From the NCBI GenBank assembly GCA_946902985.2, contig OX336390.1, positions 530,366,861 through 530,430,860 of the forward strand: DNA of 64,000 nt, read 5' to 3'. Positions 10,036 to 20,740 of this stretch are shown one piece after another. The position numbers were made by a program, and so were the translations under genes. The notes under the pieces were generated by a model that was not told the DNA's origin, made no database searches, and saw nothing but the letters and a program-made list of their open reading frames with translations. Within the stretch, counting starts at the first letter, position 1, and each line of letters opens with the position of its first letter. The DNA comes from Meconema thalassinum (taxonomy: Eukaryota; Arthropoda; Insecta; Orthoptera; Tettigoniidae).

Positions 10036-10264
10036 AAATCTTTCTAACTTTAAGACATTCGCTTTTCCTTCCGCGAGTTAGATGTTTGAGACTTGTCAAA
10101 TACTGAAGGATAGTCACAGACAATCCTTACAAATGCCAAATCGGAAACATTTGATTTATGATCATATGAGTCGTCCAGTTGCAAAATTCCTTTAATCCAC
10201 TTGTGATTAAAATGATTTTCATGAGAAACGATTCTCTGGAATTTGCCTCCCGTACCTTTGGTGT

Positions 10265-10890
10265 TTGTTGTTTTCTACTTTTTTCTTTTTGCTTTTGTAT
10301 TTGCTTTATGCTTATGCTTTTGAATTTCACTTTTTGCTTTTCTTTCTTAGTTTTGGTTTTCTGTTTGTTTTCTGCTTTTGCTTTTATTTTTGAATTTTGC
10401 TTTTTGCTTTGTGTTTCTTGTTTTTTGCTTTTGCTTTTGAATTTTGCTTTTTGTTTTGTGTTTCTTGTTTTCTGCTTTTGCTTTTTGCTTTGTGTTTCAT
10501 GTTTTCTGCTTTTGCTTTTGAATTTTGCTTTTTGTTTTGTGTTTCTTGTTTTTTGATTTCTGCTTTTGCTTTTTGCTTTGTGTTACTTGTTTTTTGTTTT
10601 CTGCTTTTGCTTTTGTTTTGGAATTTAGCTTTTTGCATTGTGTTTCTTGTTTTTTGCTTTTGCTTTTGTTTTTTATTTTGCTTTTTGCTTCGTGTGCTTT
10701 GTTTTTGTGTTTGTTTCCTGGAAAATCAAAATAAAACAAAACAAATGAAAGTAAAAGATAAACAAAACAAAATCAAAATCAAACGAAATAAACAAAAGAA
10801 AAGAAAAATAAAACAAAACAAACCAAAACAAAAAATAACAATTTAAAACAAAATAAAACGAAATAAAATAAATCAATACAAAATCAAAAA
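10265..10890. repeat. low-complexity T-rich/A-rich minisatellite
   Basis: 10265-10700 is built of variants of tgcttttgctttttg and gtgtttcttg at irregular 36-61 bp spacing. 10725-10890 switches to aaaacaaaac-type sequence, so the two halves are roughly complementary. The long ORFs here are by-products of the repeat. Confidence 0.85.
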
Positions 10891-11284
10891 TATGAAAAGA
10901 AAAAAATGTAAATAATTTTACGACATCACCCTTATTCACAAGTGGATTAAACGAGTTTTGCAGCTGGACGACTTCTATTCATCCCCACTAACAGACATTT
11001 CAATTAACCAGGAACTTTCAATTAATCAACAAGACAAGTCTACAGCAGACGACTGGTTTGCATTAACAAATGGCATGTAAAACAGTTGACTGACTAAACG
11101 TGCGTCGACGAAACGCGAGTAACATCGTGGCGCAAGTGAAGTATATACTCCAAAAGGAGGGGAAATTGTAGTAGATACTCAAGATCTTTTATTCATAACA
11201 AACAGAGTATATACTCAAAACTGATGCTCATGCTCGAAGTATATACTTCGAAGTTTATACTCAGTTTTATTCATATCACCCACT

Positions 11285-14200
11285 ATCTGTAATCTTTGTT
11301 CCTGTTGGTGGTGACGATTCTGTACATAATTAAGCTTTTAACATAATGGTTTTTAAATTTATCAGTGCTGCTGTGGTTTGGAAGTGCTTGTGGTTAAAGT
11401 GATACCCTAGTGATTTCTCTAGCTTTTCCTAATAATAATAATAGTAATATAGCAGTTGTGCTCCAGAGAGTTGAAACTGGTAGGTCATGATCACACTCCT
11501 CAAGGCTTGAATGTCTGTTTTATGCTTACATCTCAGAGTGATTAAGTATTTCTGCATTTGAAAATGAATTCTGTGGACACGACTTTAAATAGCGTTAATC
11601 TTTCTTTTGAGAATAGATTAGAACTGAAATGGCTAGGACCACCGAAACCTGATTTAGCCATTTCACAGGTTCGGAACCTTGCAAAAGTAAAGCTGGTTAT
11701 ACCAGAAAATTAAATCCCACATGTTCGTGCAGACTGGCTATGTAGATGTGAGGAAAGAAATGCATTCTTTTGCTTCACATATTTGGCTATGAATTCTGTT
11801 GATCTCTGTGTGGATATCAGTTGATTATGGGCCTAAAACCGTTGAAAGGTTGTGTTTGCCATGCTTCCTTCTTCCGAAGGTCAGTATATTGGTGGTGTTG
11901 AATCTCTAGTTGACAAAAGACCAGTGGTGTTGATCTGTCCGCTCTCTGAAGCACAGACAATCTCGCTTCTGCGTAGAAGTACTCCCTATGGGTCGTTTCA
12001 TCTGGTAATCAATGTCGTCAAAACAAGCTGATTGCCCCTGATCTAAACTTCTACTTCACAGGAATATGTACTGTAAACAAGGAGTTTTAGGTGCACAGTA
12101 TGGATGCCCAAAGAGGGCACATTCCATGTAGGGTTATGGTGGCTTAATAATCAACTCTTCACATCAACAGAAAGTGCATCTCACAAAGTGAAATAGGTAC
12201 TGTACTCTCTCCTCAGTTAGGAGGTGACGATGTGATACTAGATATTCACTCCAAAGAACTACATAAAATGGACATCCATGATGTGACATGAAAAGAAGCA
12301 TCATTTGTAGTCATCTTTTGGATCTATTTTATTGAATACACCATTACATTGTGACATTAGCAAACTTAAAGGAGCACATGTTACATCTAGCCTGTGATTT
12401 TTGAGGGGGAAGGGGGATGGAGCGATATATTATGAATACACTGACATGCTAAGAAGCCTGCACGTCGGAAACTGCAAATGCAAAATACCAAGCAGTATTC
12501 TTACCAGTCACTCTTTTTTTGGTAGTCTCATAATGCTGACTTCAGTTTTGCCAACATAATGTATTTTGCCAAGACAATATGATATGGGAGTCAACATCTC
12601 ACCAAGCAACATACTCGTTGCTTCACAAATAAAAATCTCTATAATCTTGGCAACTTTTACTTAATCTGGTTCTTTCCTTTTATAAGGAATGCACAACAAT
12701 AATCTTACTCTCCAACAATAACACACGAAGCTTCAATAGCTTACACATATACAGGGATTTATCAATTCCCTAGAAAATAAATGGTGCAGGGAGGGCACAT
12801 AAGGAATTATCTTTGGCACTTAAAGATACCATACAAAGCATTAACCAGGAAGGACTTGCTTATAACATCGTGCTCTTGCCCATATATACAAAAAGTATTT
12901 TTTGGAAGAAAATATGTCACTTTTTGTAATCATTTCACATTTTATGCATAGCTTTGTTGCTTGTACTTTTTAAAACATTTAAATCACATTTCCCATGGAA
13001 TGCTACTGCACTAATCTCTATGCCTTATGCAAAACCACAAGAAATCTGCACTGAAAGAACAGAAATATTTTCACAGATCACAAATGAACAATAATTACAA
13101 GCATCTTTTTGAATACATACATAGCAACAGATGGAAGTGTGGTGTTTTAGCAATTTAGAATATAGTTTCATCAACTAATATAAGGACAACTTAACAAAAA
13201 TAAATAAAATCACAAAATACAGGCACTGATATATATGTTTTGGTTAACATTGATTGTATTTGGTACTGTGGTTATAATGTGCATTTAGTAGCTCTCTGGT
13301 TCTATTTCTAAATATACACACTGCACACTCACTAATACACAACAAAGGTTCAGATTTCATGACAAACAATACTTGAGAAACTAAAAGAGAGCACCTGGTG
13401 GCAATTTTAACAGTCATCTAGCCCAAGTGTTTCCTGAAGAGGCCTGTCTCATATTGGAAACACTATATATGGTCATGATGCTATTACATCTGCATTGCAC
13501 TAAAGGAAGATAATCCAGGAAAACTAGACATTAGGATGGAAGTGCTATTTACCAACAACTACAGAGCTGGTTTTGAGAGAGTCAGTGCCTGCACATTGAA
13601 TGTTGTAACGTCGCCTCCTGGTTTGTTTCACGATGGACTACGGAACACTAACATGATATACGGTACTGTACATGACATTACTTATTGCATCATGATATTT
13701 TACTAGTCTACTCTACATGTGTCACAAGAACAGAGTTTCAGTGCCAGACATCCCGTAACCCAAGATACAACTTTTAAATCTACAGATATGAAATAAATGT
13801 GCCATTTAGGGTGATACCTGTTATTACCAAAACAAAGTCATCTTTTTTTTATTTTGTTCAGCCGTTTACTAAAGGTATATTCAATTAAAGTGTGTTGACA
13901 TCATTTGATCACATAATTAAGTGGTCAGAAAATTGGAAGGCACTTCTACTTTTTGAACACATTTAAGCCAAGAATACTAACAACAATGGACAACCATTTC
14001 TACAAATATTTTTTTTTATTATTTATTTAATGTGAACTTTGCAGTACAACCTATTCCTGAAGACATCCACAATATTAGGTTAGGCACGAGTTGATGAATG
14101 CTATGAAAATTACCTGCGTCCACTAAGTATACAAATTTGTATGCAAAAAATTCACTTATCAAGAATATGGTTGTCTACAAATTCACTGTACTGCTAGTTC

Positions 14201-15980
14201 CTTTATTAGCTAGTGTTAATCCTTTATTATTTATTATTTTCTTAAACTGATTTCATAAGCAAAATGAATTTCAAGGCCACTTCATTATAATTTGCTATTT
14301 TCATTTATCACTTTTTACTTTTGTTTGTGTCAACAATTTTCTCAATTCGAATGTGGCATACCCCAATGGCAGGAAGGCATTTTCAAATAATTTTCTAACT
14401 TTACTATTCAATATAAATTTTGTACATATCTTTTCTAAACAAACAAATCACAAAAATAAGTATTGATATTATTATTTTTTGTTTGTGATATACCTTAAGC
14501 TACAACTGACTAGACTATACTGGCATATACAAGGAAGGGGCTATAAGTAACAGAGATGGCCACGACACGACACAAACTGCTGCTCACTACCTTTGATCTT
14601 CACCACACAAAATAGAACTCATCTATAAAGTCATATACTATATGAATTATTTTCATATATAAAGTCATATACTATATGAATTCTTGTCCAACTTATCTTT
14701 ATTGATCTTAGTTGCCTCACTTGGTGAGAATACTCTATCAAATAGATTCTTGATAAGAAATCTCCAACAATAATCACATTTCAAATTTCCCTGTAATGTA
14801 TGTTGGCAAAACACACTCAGACACTTCTTTTGCTATTCTCTATCGAAACTAAGGTAAAATGATGATAGATAAGGATTTAACATAAATGATATGAACAACT
14901 CAACATTAAATAATAGACATGGAAAGTGTTTGATACATGGACAGCTGCCAAAGCAATGTCAATACAAAGGATATCTAGAAAGAAACAAATTGGAGTGTAA
15001 TTATATTTCAACAAGGTTACATAATATATAAATACTGTATCTACTAACTGATTATTATAAGAGTAGTTATTTCTGGCTTTGGTGTTTCTTCTAAACAATA
15101 ACTGTACGAACGAACGTATCACGAACATTTGCACATCTGTAACGTAGTGATCTAATGCTGCGATTGTACTGAAAACAACGAAAGCCTCTTGTTTCTAATG
15201 GGTGTGAGGGTTGGTTTACAATTTCAGCATGGGGAATGGATGGCTCGCATGAGGATGACAGTAGCGACATATAAGTGTTACCTACACTACTTCGCTAGAC
15301 AAATAACTAATCTTTGATTTACTATCCTGTACTACCATGGAAAGTAATGTGATTGACTGGTTCTATTGCCTTGTAATATTATTCTTCAACATTATTGATT
15401 ACTGAAATACGTATATATTGTATGTGTATATGTATATGACACTGTATAGTTTCTAAATTAATTCTTCTGCCTGTAACAGAAACACAAACCACCCAGCCAT
15501 GCGAGCCTGCGAGCCAACTGACAGTTACGGTAACATGTTGAAGTATACACAAAAGGAAACATGCACATTGCAGTGTTAACGGACCGCTAATATGGAGAAG
15601 GAAACAATATGGACACATACTAAATACTGCGCACATAAACACTAAATCTGCATATCAGAATTTTCTACTAATGCATTATTTCAAATTATGTGTATTGTGT
15701 TTAAGTGTATATGTGTGAGTGTGTGTTGAACTGAAGGTCTTGGGGAACTCTCACTTTTTCTATAGATATATTTTTTGGAAGTTTGTTTTGTTTTTCTGAT
15801 TTTTTTAGTGGGTTTCTAAGCTTTATCGGCTATACAATTGTTTCAATTTTTCAAATCTATGCCACAAATTGGGCCATATTTGTATTTAAACCCTTTTCTG
15901 ATATTTGTATCAACTTATCAATATTTTTTTTCTAGTTCTACACTAATTAATTTTATCACATTTTTCTGTATTCTTGTGCT
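11285..15980 (-). other. unique AT-rich non-coding DNA: probable bab 3' UTR and downstream flank
   Basis: About 4.7 kb directly after the bab stop codon. I see no long ORF, no terminal repeats and no recognisable mobile element, in contrast to nearly every other part of the window. Several minus-strand AATAAA signals are present (TTTATT on plus near 14010, 14205, 14220, 14697 and 12332), so the mRNA end cannot be fixed. The low repeat load next to the stop suggests a long 3' UTR under constraint. A 25-bp AT-rich segment is duplicated in tandem at about 14624-14681. Confidence 0.4.
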
Positions 15981-16601
15981 TCATTCATTTTGGCCTTCCA
16001 CAACAGGTTCTACTTTGACTGTCAACGTCTCTTTAGGTTCTTTAATGAGACTATCTGGTGAGCCCAATTGAGGGCTTTTCACTATGTCTTCAATATCTTC
16101 TTGAAACAAGTTCTCTGGTCGAGGAGAAGTAAATGACGCCGTTGGTTTATAGGTCATTCCACTGACTCCAATGCCTAGCTCGACACTATTAAGACTACCA
16201 CCAACTGCCATGCTGCTCAGCGGGGATGAGATAGGAGTGGGCCCATCCACGTTTCCCGGAGAGCCAGACGGACTGCCCGTACGCAAGTCGCTGGCGGAGC
16301 CCACCGGACTGGGCACACGCAGGTTTGCAGCCGCTCCCAGCGGACTGTGCATTCCCAAAGGGGGCATGCCGTGGGCGGTCCCATTGCTGGGCATCTGATG
16401 TCCCACCAACCCCAGACTGTTGACGAGACTAGCCTCGGCACTGTGTTGGTGCTGAGCCGCGGCCACCATGCTGCACATCTGCTGTCTCAGTCCCTGAGCC
16501 ACCACTGCCACTGCGGCAGCGGCCGCCGCACCAGGAGAGACCGTGGGCTCGGGCCCATTGCTGCACGCAGTAGTGGCGTAGTTCTGCACACCCATTGGTT
16601 C
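15981..16601 (-). CDS. bab: bric-a-brac-like transcription factor, last coding exon (low-complexity C-terminus)
   Basis: Last coding exon, 206 codons plus stop. The acceptor ttattgttccag|GAACC gives a phase-0 start reading EPMGVQNYATT, so the in-frame TTG just upstream is intronic. The protein is low complexity: an Ala run, a Gln/His stretch, and Gly/Pro/Ser repeats with regularly spaced SP/TP sites (PSPVG, TGSPSGSPG, SPLSS, TSPRP, KSPQLGSP). It closes with an acidic tail containing TVKVEPV, a second sumoylation consensus. The G+C content is much higher than the flanks and the frame is open throughout, as expected for a selected exon. The assignment rests on strand, phase and position after the AT-hook exon; the C-terminal region of Bab is not conserved enough to prove it alone. 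It probably provides activation/repression surface. Confidence 0.82.
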   Translation of the reverse strand, partial: EPMGVQNYATTACSNGPEPTVSPGAAAAAAVAVVAQGLRQQMCSMVAAAQHQHSAEASLVNSLGLVGHQMPSNGTAHGMPPLGMHSPLGAAANLRVPSPVGSASDLRTGSPSGSPGNVDGPTPISSPLSSMAVGGSLNSVELGIGVSGMTYKPTASFTSPRPENLFQEDIEDIVKSPQLGSPDSLIKEPKETLTVKVEPVVEGQNE

Positions 16602-16802
16602 CTGGAACAATAAGACAAGTTCTTACTTATGCAAACATTGGAAACAGCTCTATACACACCGCCAAATAAACATCCAAATGGTTCTGTCATTTACACAAGA
16701 ATTTCCTAAAAGAGCATAAGTTGAAATTATATGAGAATGTTTGCAGGAAATTGGAAAAAGAAAGGAAAGTAAAGGAAACTGTTTAGAAACCACACTGCAA
16801 TA

Positions 16803-17028
16803 GGTAACGAAAGTTTGATGCTTTTCAGTCGGTCAACGCGATTCTACCCAAATGAGATGGGTTATTCCCCAATCCTGAAAAAAAAAATATAATATAATAA
16901 TAATATAATAATATTAAAGATTAATAAATAAATTTCATGTAATTTTTTTCCAGGATTAGGGAATTACCCATCTCATTTGGGTACAATCGTGTTGACCGAC
17001 TGAAAAGCATCAAACTTTTGTTTACTAA
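16803..17028. mobile_element. 226-bp foldback element in the last bab intron
   Basis: Arms of about 85 bp at 16803-16888 and 16941-17028 are inverted copies. Both contain cagtcggtcaac and, inward, an aatgagatgggt block; the loop is about 50 bp of A/T. Ends with the same cagtcggtcaac core occur at 60058-60096, 61266 and 61464-61493. It lies 200 bp upstream of the last-exon acceptor. Confidence 0.7.
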
Positions 17029-17930
17029 GGCAACACTGAAAACGGCTTCAAACACCATAATTCAATAGGTACCGTAATTAACCTAAGAGTTTCCATGTGC
17101 CTTTTCTCCAGCCCTTAGATAATGATGTCTGTTAGGTAGTCAGCCCAAAGGCTGGTTGGATGATGATGATGATGAAATCTTTATGTACAGCTATAGTCAA
17201 CTCAAATAAAGGCTATTTTCGGTTATGTCATGCATTGAACGGTTTAAACAGAAACCATCTATGTGATCGTCATTTTGTATAAAATTTAAAAAATTTGTTG
17301 AAAGCTTAACCTAACATTAGACTGTCCTTATATTAGACAATTGTGATATTTATTTCAAAAGATACCATATGTGGCCAAGTGCAATGAGACTAGGATAGTC
17401 TGGTGATGGTAAGGCAATTAGTCTTCTTTGAACTGCCATAAATATCTTTGGATTGAATATAGAACATCAAATGGTCAAAAGTTTCTGTTTACAGTGGTAA
17501 TCTCAAGTACTCTTCCTACATATAAAAAATGAATTTGAAAATAACTTCAAAAATTCCAAAGAATAGGCACCTGGTGGCTCTCAAGTAATACACCCAGTAA
17601 AATACCTGTACAGCGCAAATTGGCTAATTTAAAAGTTTTAAATTCAAAATTAACAATAATTCAGACTTTTCGCACAGTGTGGTGGTTCTTTATACAAACT
17701 TCCAATTCGATCCCTCGAATAGGATACAAGAAATAATGTTTTCTAAATTCTGCACTGCCACCATTTTGATTTTTTTTTTTAACAATTGAACAATATCAGA
17801 TGCCGATATACTGTATTAAGCTTTAAGGAAAGATTCACTATGCCTGCTTTCACTGCACTTGAATGATTGGGTTGCCAGGAAAATCATTTAAATACCGGTA
17901 TTTGAAATGTGCATGGCCAGCATGTTATTT
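17029..17930. other. intron sequence without recognisable gene
   Basis: AT-rich. A fragment at 17120-17177 (caaaggctggttgg followed by (GAT)n) looks like the 3' tail of a retroelement. The rest may be an eroded 5' part of the Helentron-like copy that follows. Confidence 0.35.
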
Positions 17931-18670
17931 TTGTATTTATCAAGTTCTAGAAAGTCACATATACGAGTCTTTACTTAATAGCCGTCAATCAACATACAAA
18001 AGTTCAGTTTGATTGGTGTAATAGTTTCACAGATACTGAGAAGCATTGGAATATTTCACATGGTCACCGTATTGGACTATTTTCATATAGCCATATACAG
18101 TATCAGTATATAACTATGGTACCGTAATATAGTCGTGGTTTCACTTCCATTAGGGTAGAAGATTCATATTTTTTTAAAATTTGCACAGCCGCTATCTTGA
18201 AGTTTTCAAAACATTTAAATTAGGCCTACATGATAAGTTTTACTGAACCTAGTTTCACTGTGCTCGGAAGATTAAATTTCCAGAAAAGTCCATTTAAGTA
18301 TTTGAAATATGCGTGGCCGCTATGTTCGTTTTGTGGTTATTACGCTTTTGAAGGTCATTTATACAGCATATATAACTTACTTTATAGTTTTCTATCATCA
18401 TTAAAAAGTCAGGTTGATCACTGCAACAGTTGTGGAAAGATATTTCGAGCGGTCTCCATGTTAGATTAGTGACACAGGTTGAAATTTGAAAGTTTGATCG
18501 AGGTTGGATGAGATAATACGGTGGGATGAGATAAGGGTCCTTACCAAGTTTCACTGAAATCGCTCTCGCCAATCAGAATTTATTAGGGCCACACACACGG
18601 GCAAAAAGGGGAAATAAACAAATCATCTCTTAAGCTAAAATTTCATATGAAGAAAATAGGCTCAAATCAC
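17930..18670 (+). mobile_element. eroded Helentron/DINE-like element
   Basis: Monomer remnants carry agccgctatcttga (18187) and ggccgctatgttcg (18317), related to those at 22-27 kb. They are followed by the family's 3' signature: tttcactgaaatcgctctcg, a CA-rich stretch, and a decayed terminal hairpin ending aaaataggctc near 18665. More diverged than the 22-27 kb copies. The 5' boundary is a guess. Confidence 0.55.
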
Positions 18671-18879
18671 CTCAAATACTCAGAAAAATGTCCTTGGCTT
18701 ATGGCAAACGTGTTTCAAATTATTTGAAAATTTACTAATTCCAGCAGAATGACAAAATAAAAAAAAATAAAAAACTTAGCCCAAACCGAACTCAGGTGAG
18801 TGTATTACATTAGTCTTATAAAGAATTAAATTGTTCCATCAATCACACAGTTAGCGATAATCTCCTGAATTCCAGGGTA

Positions 18880-19075
18880 TGTTCGGCACCGCCCTCACAT
18901 GTTCAGAGCATCGTGCACCGTTTATCAAAGAATCTCACTGACTCGAGGCATCACGCGTCGTTTAGGAAGAATCTCACATATCCAAACTGTGGATATCCTC
19001 GACGCTGCATGTAGCGTTTAGTAAGAATTTCATAGACCCACATCGTGGGTATATTAGGTGACGCACGTGTAGCAC
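18880..19075. repeat. degenerate tandem repeat, about 57-bp unit
   Basis: Three to four diverged units share cgtttagnaagaatctcaca and a gtggntat box (units near 18906, 18950, 19007). A single related unit lies at 24172-24243 between two Helentron-like elements. Confidence 0.55.
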
Positions 19076-19619
19076 GTAGCATTGCCACTCTAAAACCGGT
19101 CAAAGTTAATTTAAAATCCTTTCAAAAGTATTAATCTTCAAGGTTAATAACTGGTCCATCTATCGGCAACCAAAACCTTCCCCTCCGCTCACGCCTCTTG
19201 TTGAACAGTCAGTCGGAACCCAGACATAGTTGGAAATGCATGTACTTATTTGTGCGCTCTCGTGTGTGATATTTGTTTCTCTCGCTATTGTGGTTAAGTT
19301 TAAATACAAAACACCTACTGAATATGGAAGTGGAAGGTATGTAGGCTACGTTATCTTACAACATAATTTTACTGCTTAAATTGTACATTTATAGACAGTA
19401 ATTATATGGGTATTTTTGTTACCTCAAAATTAGGAGATATCAATATTTTTATTTACATGTCGGGTCTTGTCGAGCTGTATTTATTTCACAGAGATGAAAT
19501 TTAGACTTATGCCAATTGTTTAACACAATAATATTGTCCACCCTTATTCGCCATTTTGTGTTTTATTCATTCAAATTTGAATGTTAAATTAGTTAAACGA
19601 TTTGTGTTTTTTCTCTTGT

Positions 19620-20170
19620 AGATTCTTTGAAAACAATCAAGGAATTTAGTAGACATTCTGAAGCAATTTAAAGGGAAGAAACCGGATGAAATGTTTTCGT
19701 TCTTGGAAGAAGGTTTCAAAGAATAGATGGGTCTCCTCGTAGACATTCCCAAGCAGAGATTTGGGAATACAAATGACGGCAACATATCCAGAAGTTTTTT
19801 GTCGACCCAGAATGCTCTTCTCGAATCACTAGGGTCAATGTGGATTTAATTACAAGTTTTAAAGTACAGTAATCCTGCAAAAATGTACATAGATTTGTAA
19901 GGCTGACATCCTATGTCACCAACTATTCACAAGTTTTAATGCATGGCGCCAAAGTCATAGCATATCTAATGCCGCTCTACGTATAGGCCAGTAGCCGGAG
20001 GAGGCAGCTGAGACCCGCAACAAGCACATACGGCAAAACAAAATAAACTTTGCTTGTAAATTTTCACGTGTGGATTGTAACAGTGATACTACACAGCATG
20101 TTACTAAGTTCAGACCCATATTTAAGTTAAGACTAAGGCATCATAAGAAAAGTGTCCCATTTTCGTAAGA
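19620..20170 (+). pseudogene. RAG1/Transib-like transposase C-terminal relic
   Basis: Conceptual pieces in shifting frames: VDILKQFKGKKPDEMFSFLE, stop, MGLLVDIPKQRFGNTNDGN, frameshift, VDPECSSRITRVNVDLITSF, stop, VLMHGAKVIAYLMPL, stop, PEEAAETRNKHIRQNK, KFSRVDCNSDTTQH. The GNxxxGN box and the H-G...EEA.E.RNK box resemble the C-terminal part of the RAG1 core and Transib transposases. In that alignment the Glu of the second box would be the third catalytic acidic residue. At least three stops and two frameshifts are present. A generic insect transposon protein of another superfamily cannot be excluded without a search. Confidence 0.45.
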
Positions 20171-20335
20171 GGCTATCAGTCTAATGGTCGCAAGCACACC
20201 GTCTTTATTAAATTAAAGCAACGAAACGATAGAGGAAGGCAAATATGACGACAAAGAGACGATGACCAACAGTTTGACACTGAATAAAGATATATTGCAA
20301 TCGTTTTATGTATATTATGTAAATAGACATCTAAT

Positions 20336-20665
20336 TAAGAATGCAAATACATTTGCCATTGATAGCAAAATGTTTGTTGATATCCGTACTGATAGAAGAA
20401 TGCAAAGTTTTAAAATATACTACAATCAATAGGCTACTGGAATTAAAATATATCAATTATAATTCTTAATTAAGTGTCTTATAAGCCTGGCCGGCTCCTT
20501 CATAGAATGCAAACTTTGAATTCATCTATCAATACGGATATCAACAAACATTTGTGCTATCCATGGCAAATGTATTTGCATTCTATGAAGGAGGCAGCCA
20601 GGCTTATAAGACAGTTAATTAAGAATTAGGCCTATAATAGATATATTTTAATTCAAGTAGTGATT
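20336..20665. repeat. nested inverted repeats (possible foldback transposon)
   Basis: Long arms at 20437-20510 and 20572-20662 (each with cttataagcctggc on one strand, plus aattaaaatatat) enclose a 60-bp spacer. That spacer is itself an inverted copy of 20341-20400. A third copy of the spacer motif is at 5771-5825. No coding capacity. Confidence 0.6.
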
Positions 20666-20740
20666 GACGTACGTATATTTTAAAACTTTGAATATAATTA
20701 AGGTCAAAAATTGTTTTTCGTTTCATCTCATTGCGAAAAA

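Larger units (their letters stand above)
9541..11281 (+). mobile_element. PIF/Harbinger-type DNA transposon remnant
   Basis: The ends are inverted: gggtgatatgaataaaa at 9541 and its complement, ttttattcatatcaccc, at 11265-11281. They are flanked by a 3-bp duplication act (9538-9540, 11282-11284). Both ends carry many copies of agtatatactc, itself palindromic, over about 220 bp on the left and 150 bp on the right. An internal frame at 9793-10005 resembles the N-terminus of Harbinger transposases. The middle (10265-10890) is a T-rich then A-rich low-complexity tract. Three-base duplication plus transposase fragment favours PIF/Harbinger. Confidence 0.65.

Noticed and set aside
10179..10939. Long Phe/Leu/Cys-rich or Lys-rich open frames
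   Set aside because: Produced by the T-rich/A-rich minisatellite; composition follows the repeat in every frame.
16171..16613. Plus-strand open frames over the last bab exon
   Set aside because: Shadows of the GC-rich minus-strand exon; no motif and no splice support.
19240..19335. Possible first exon (atggaagtggaag|gtatgt) joined to the relic at 19620
   Set aside because: The join reads only about 20 codons before a stop and is in a different frame from the transposase-like stretch; too weak to call.
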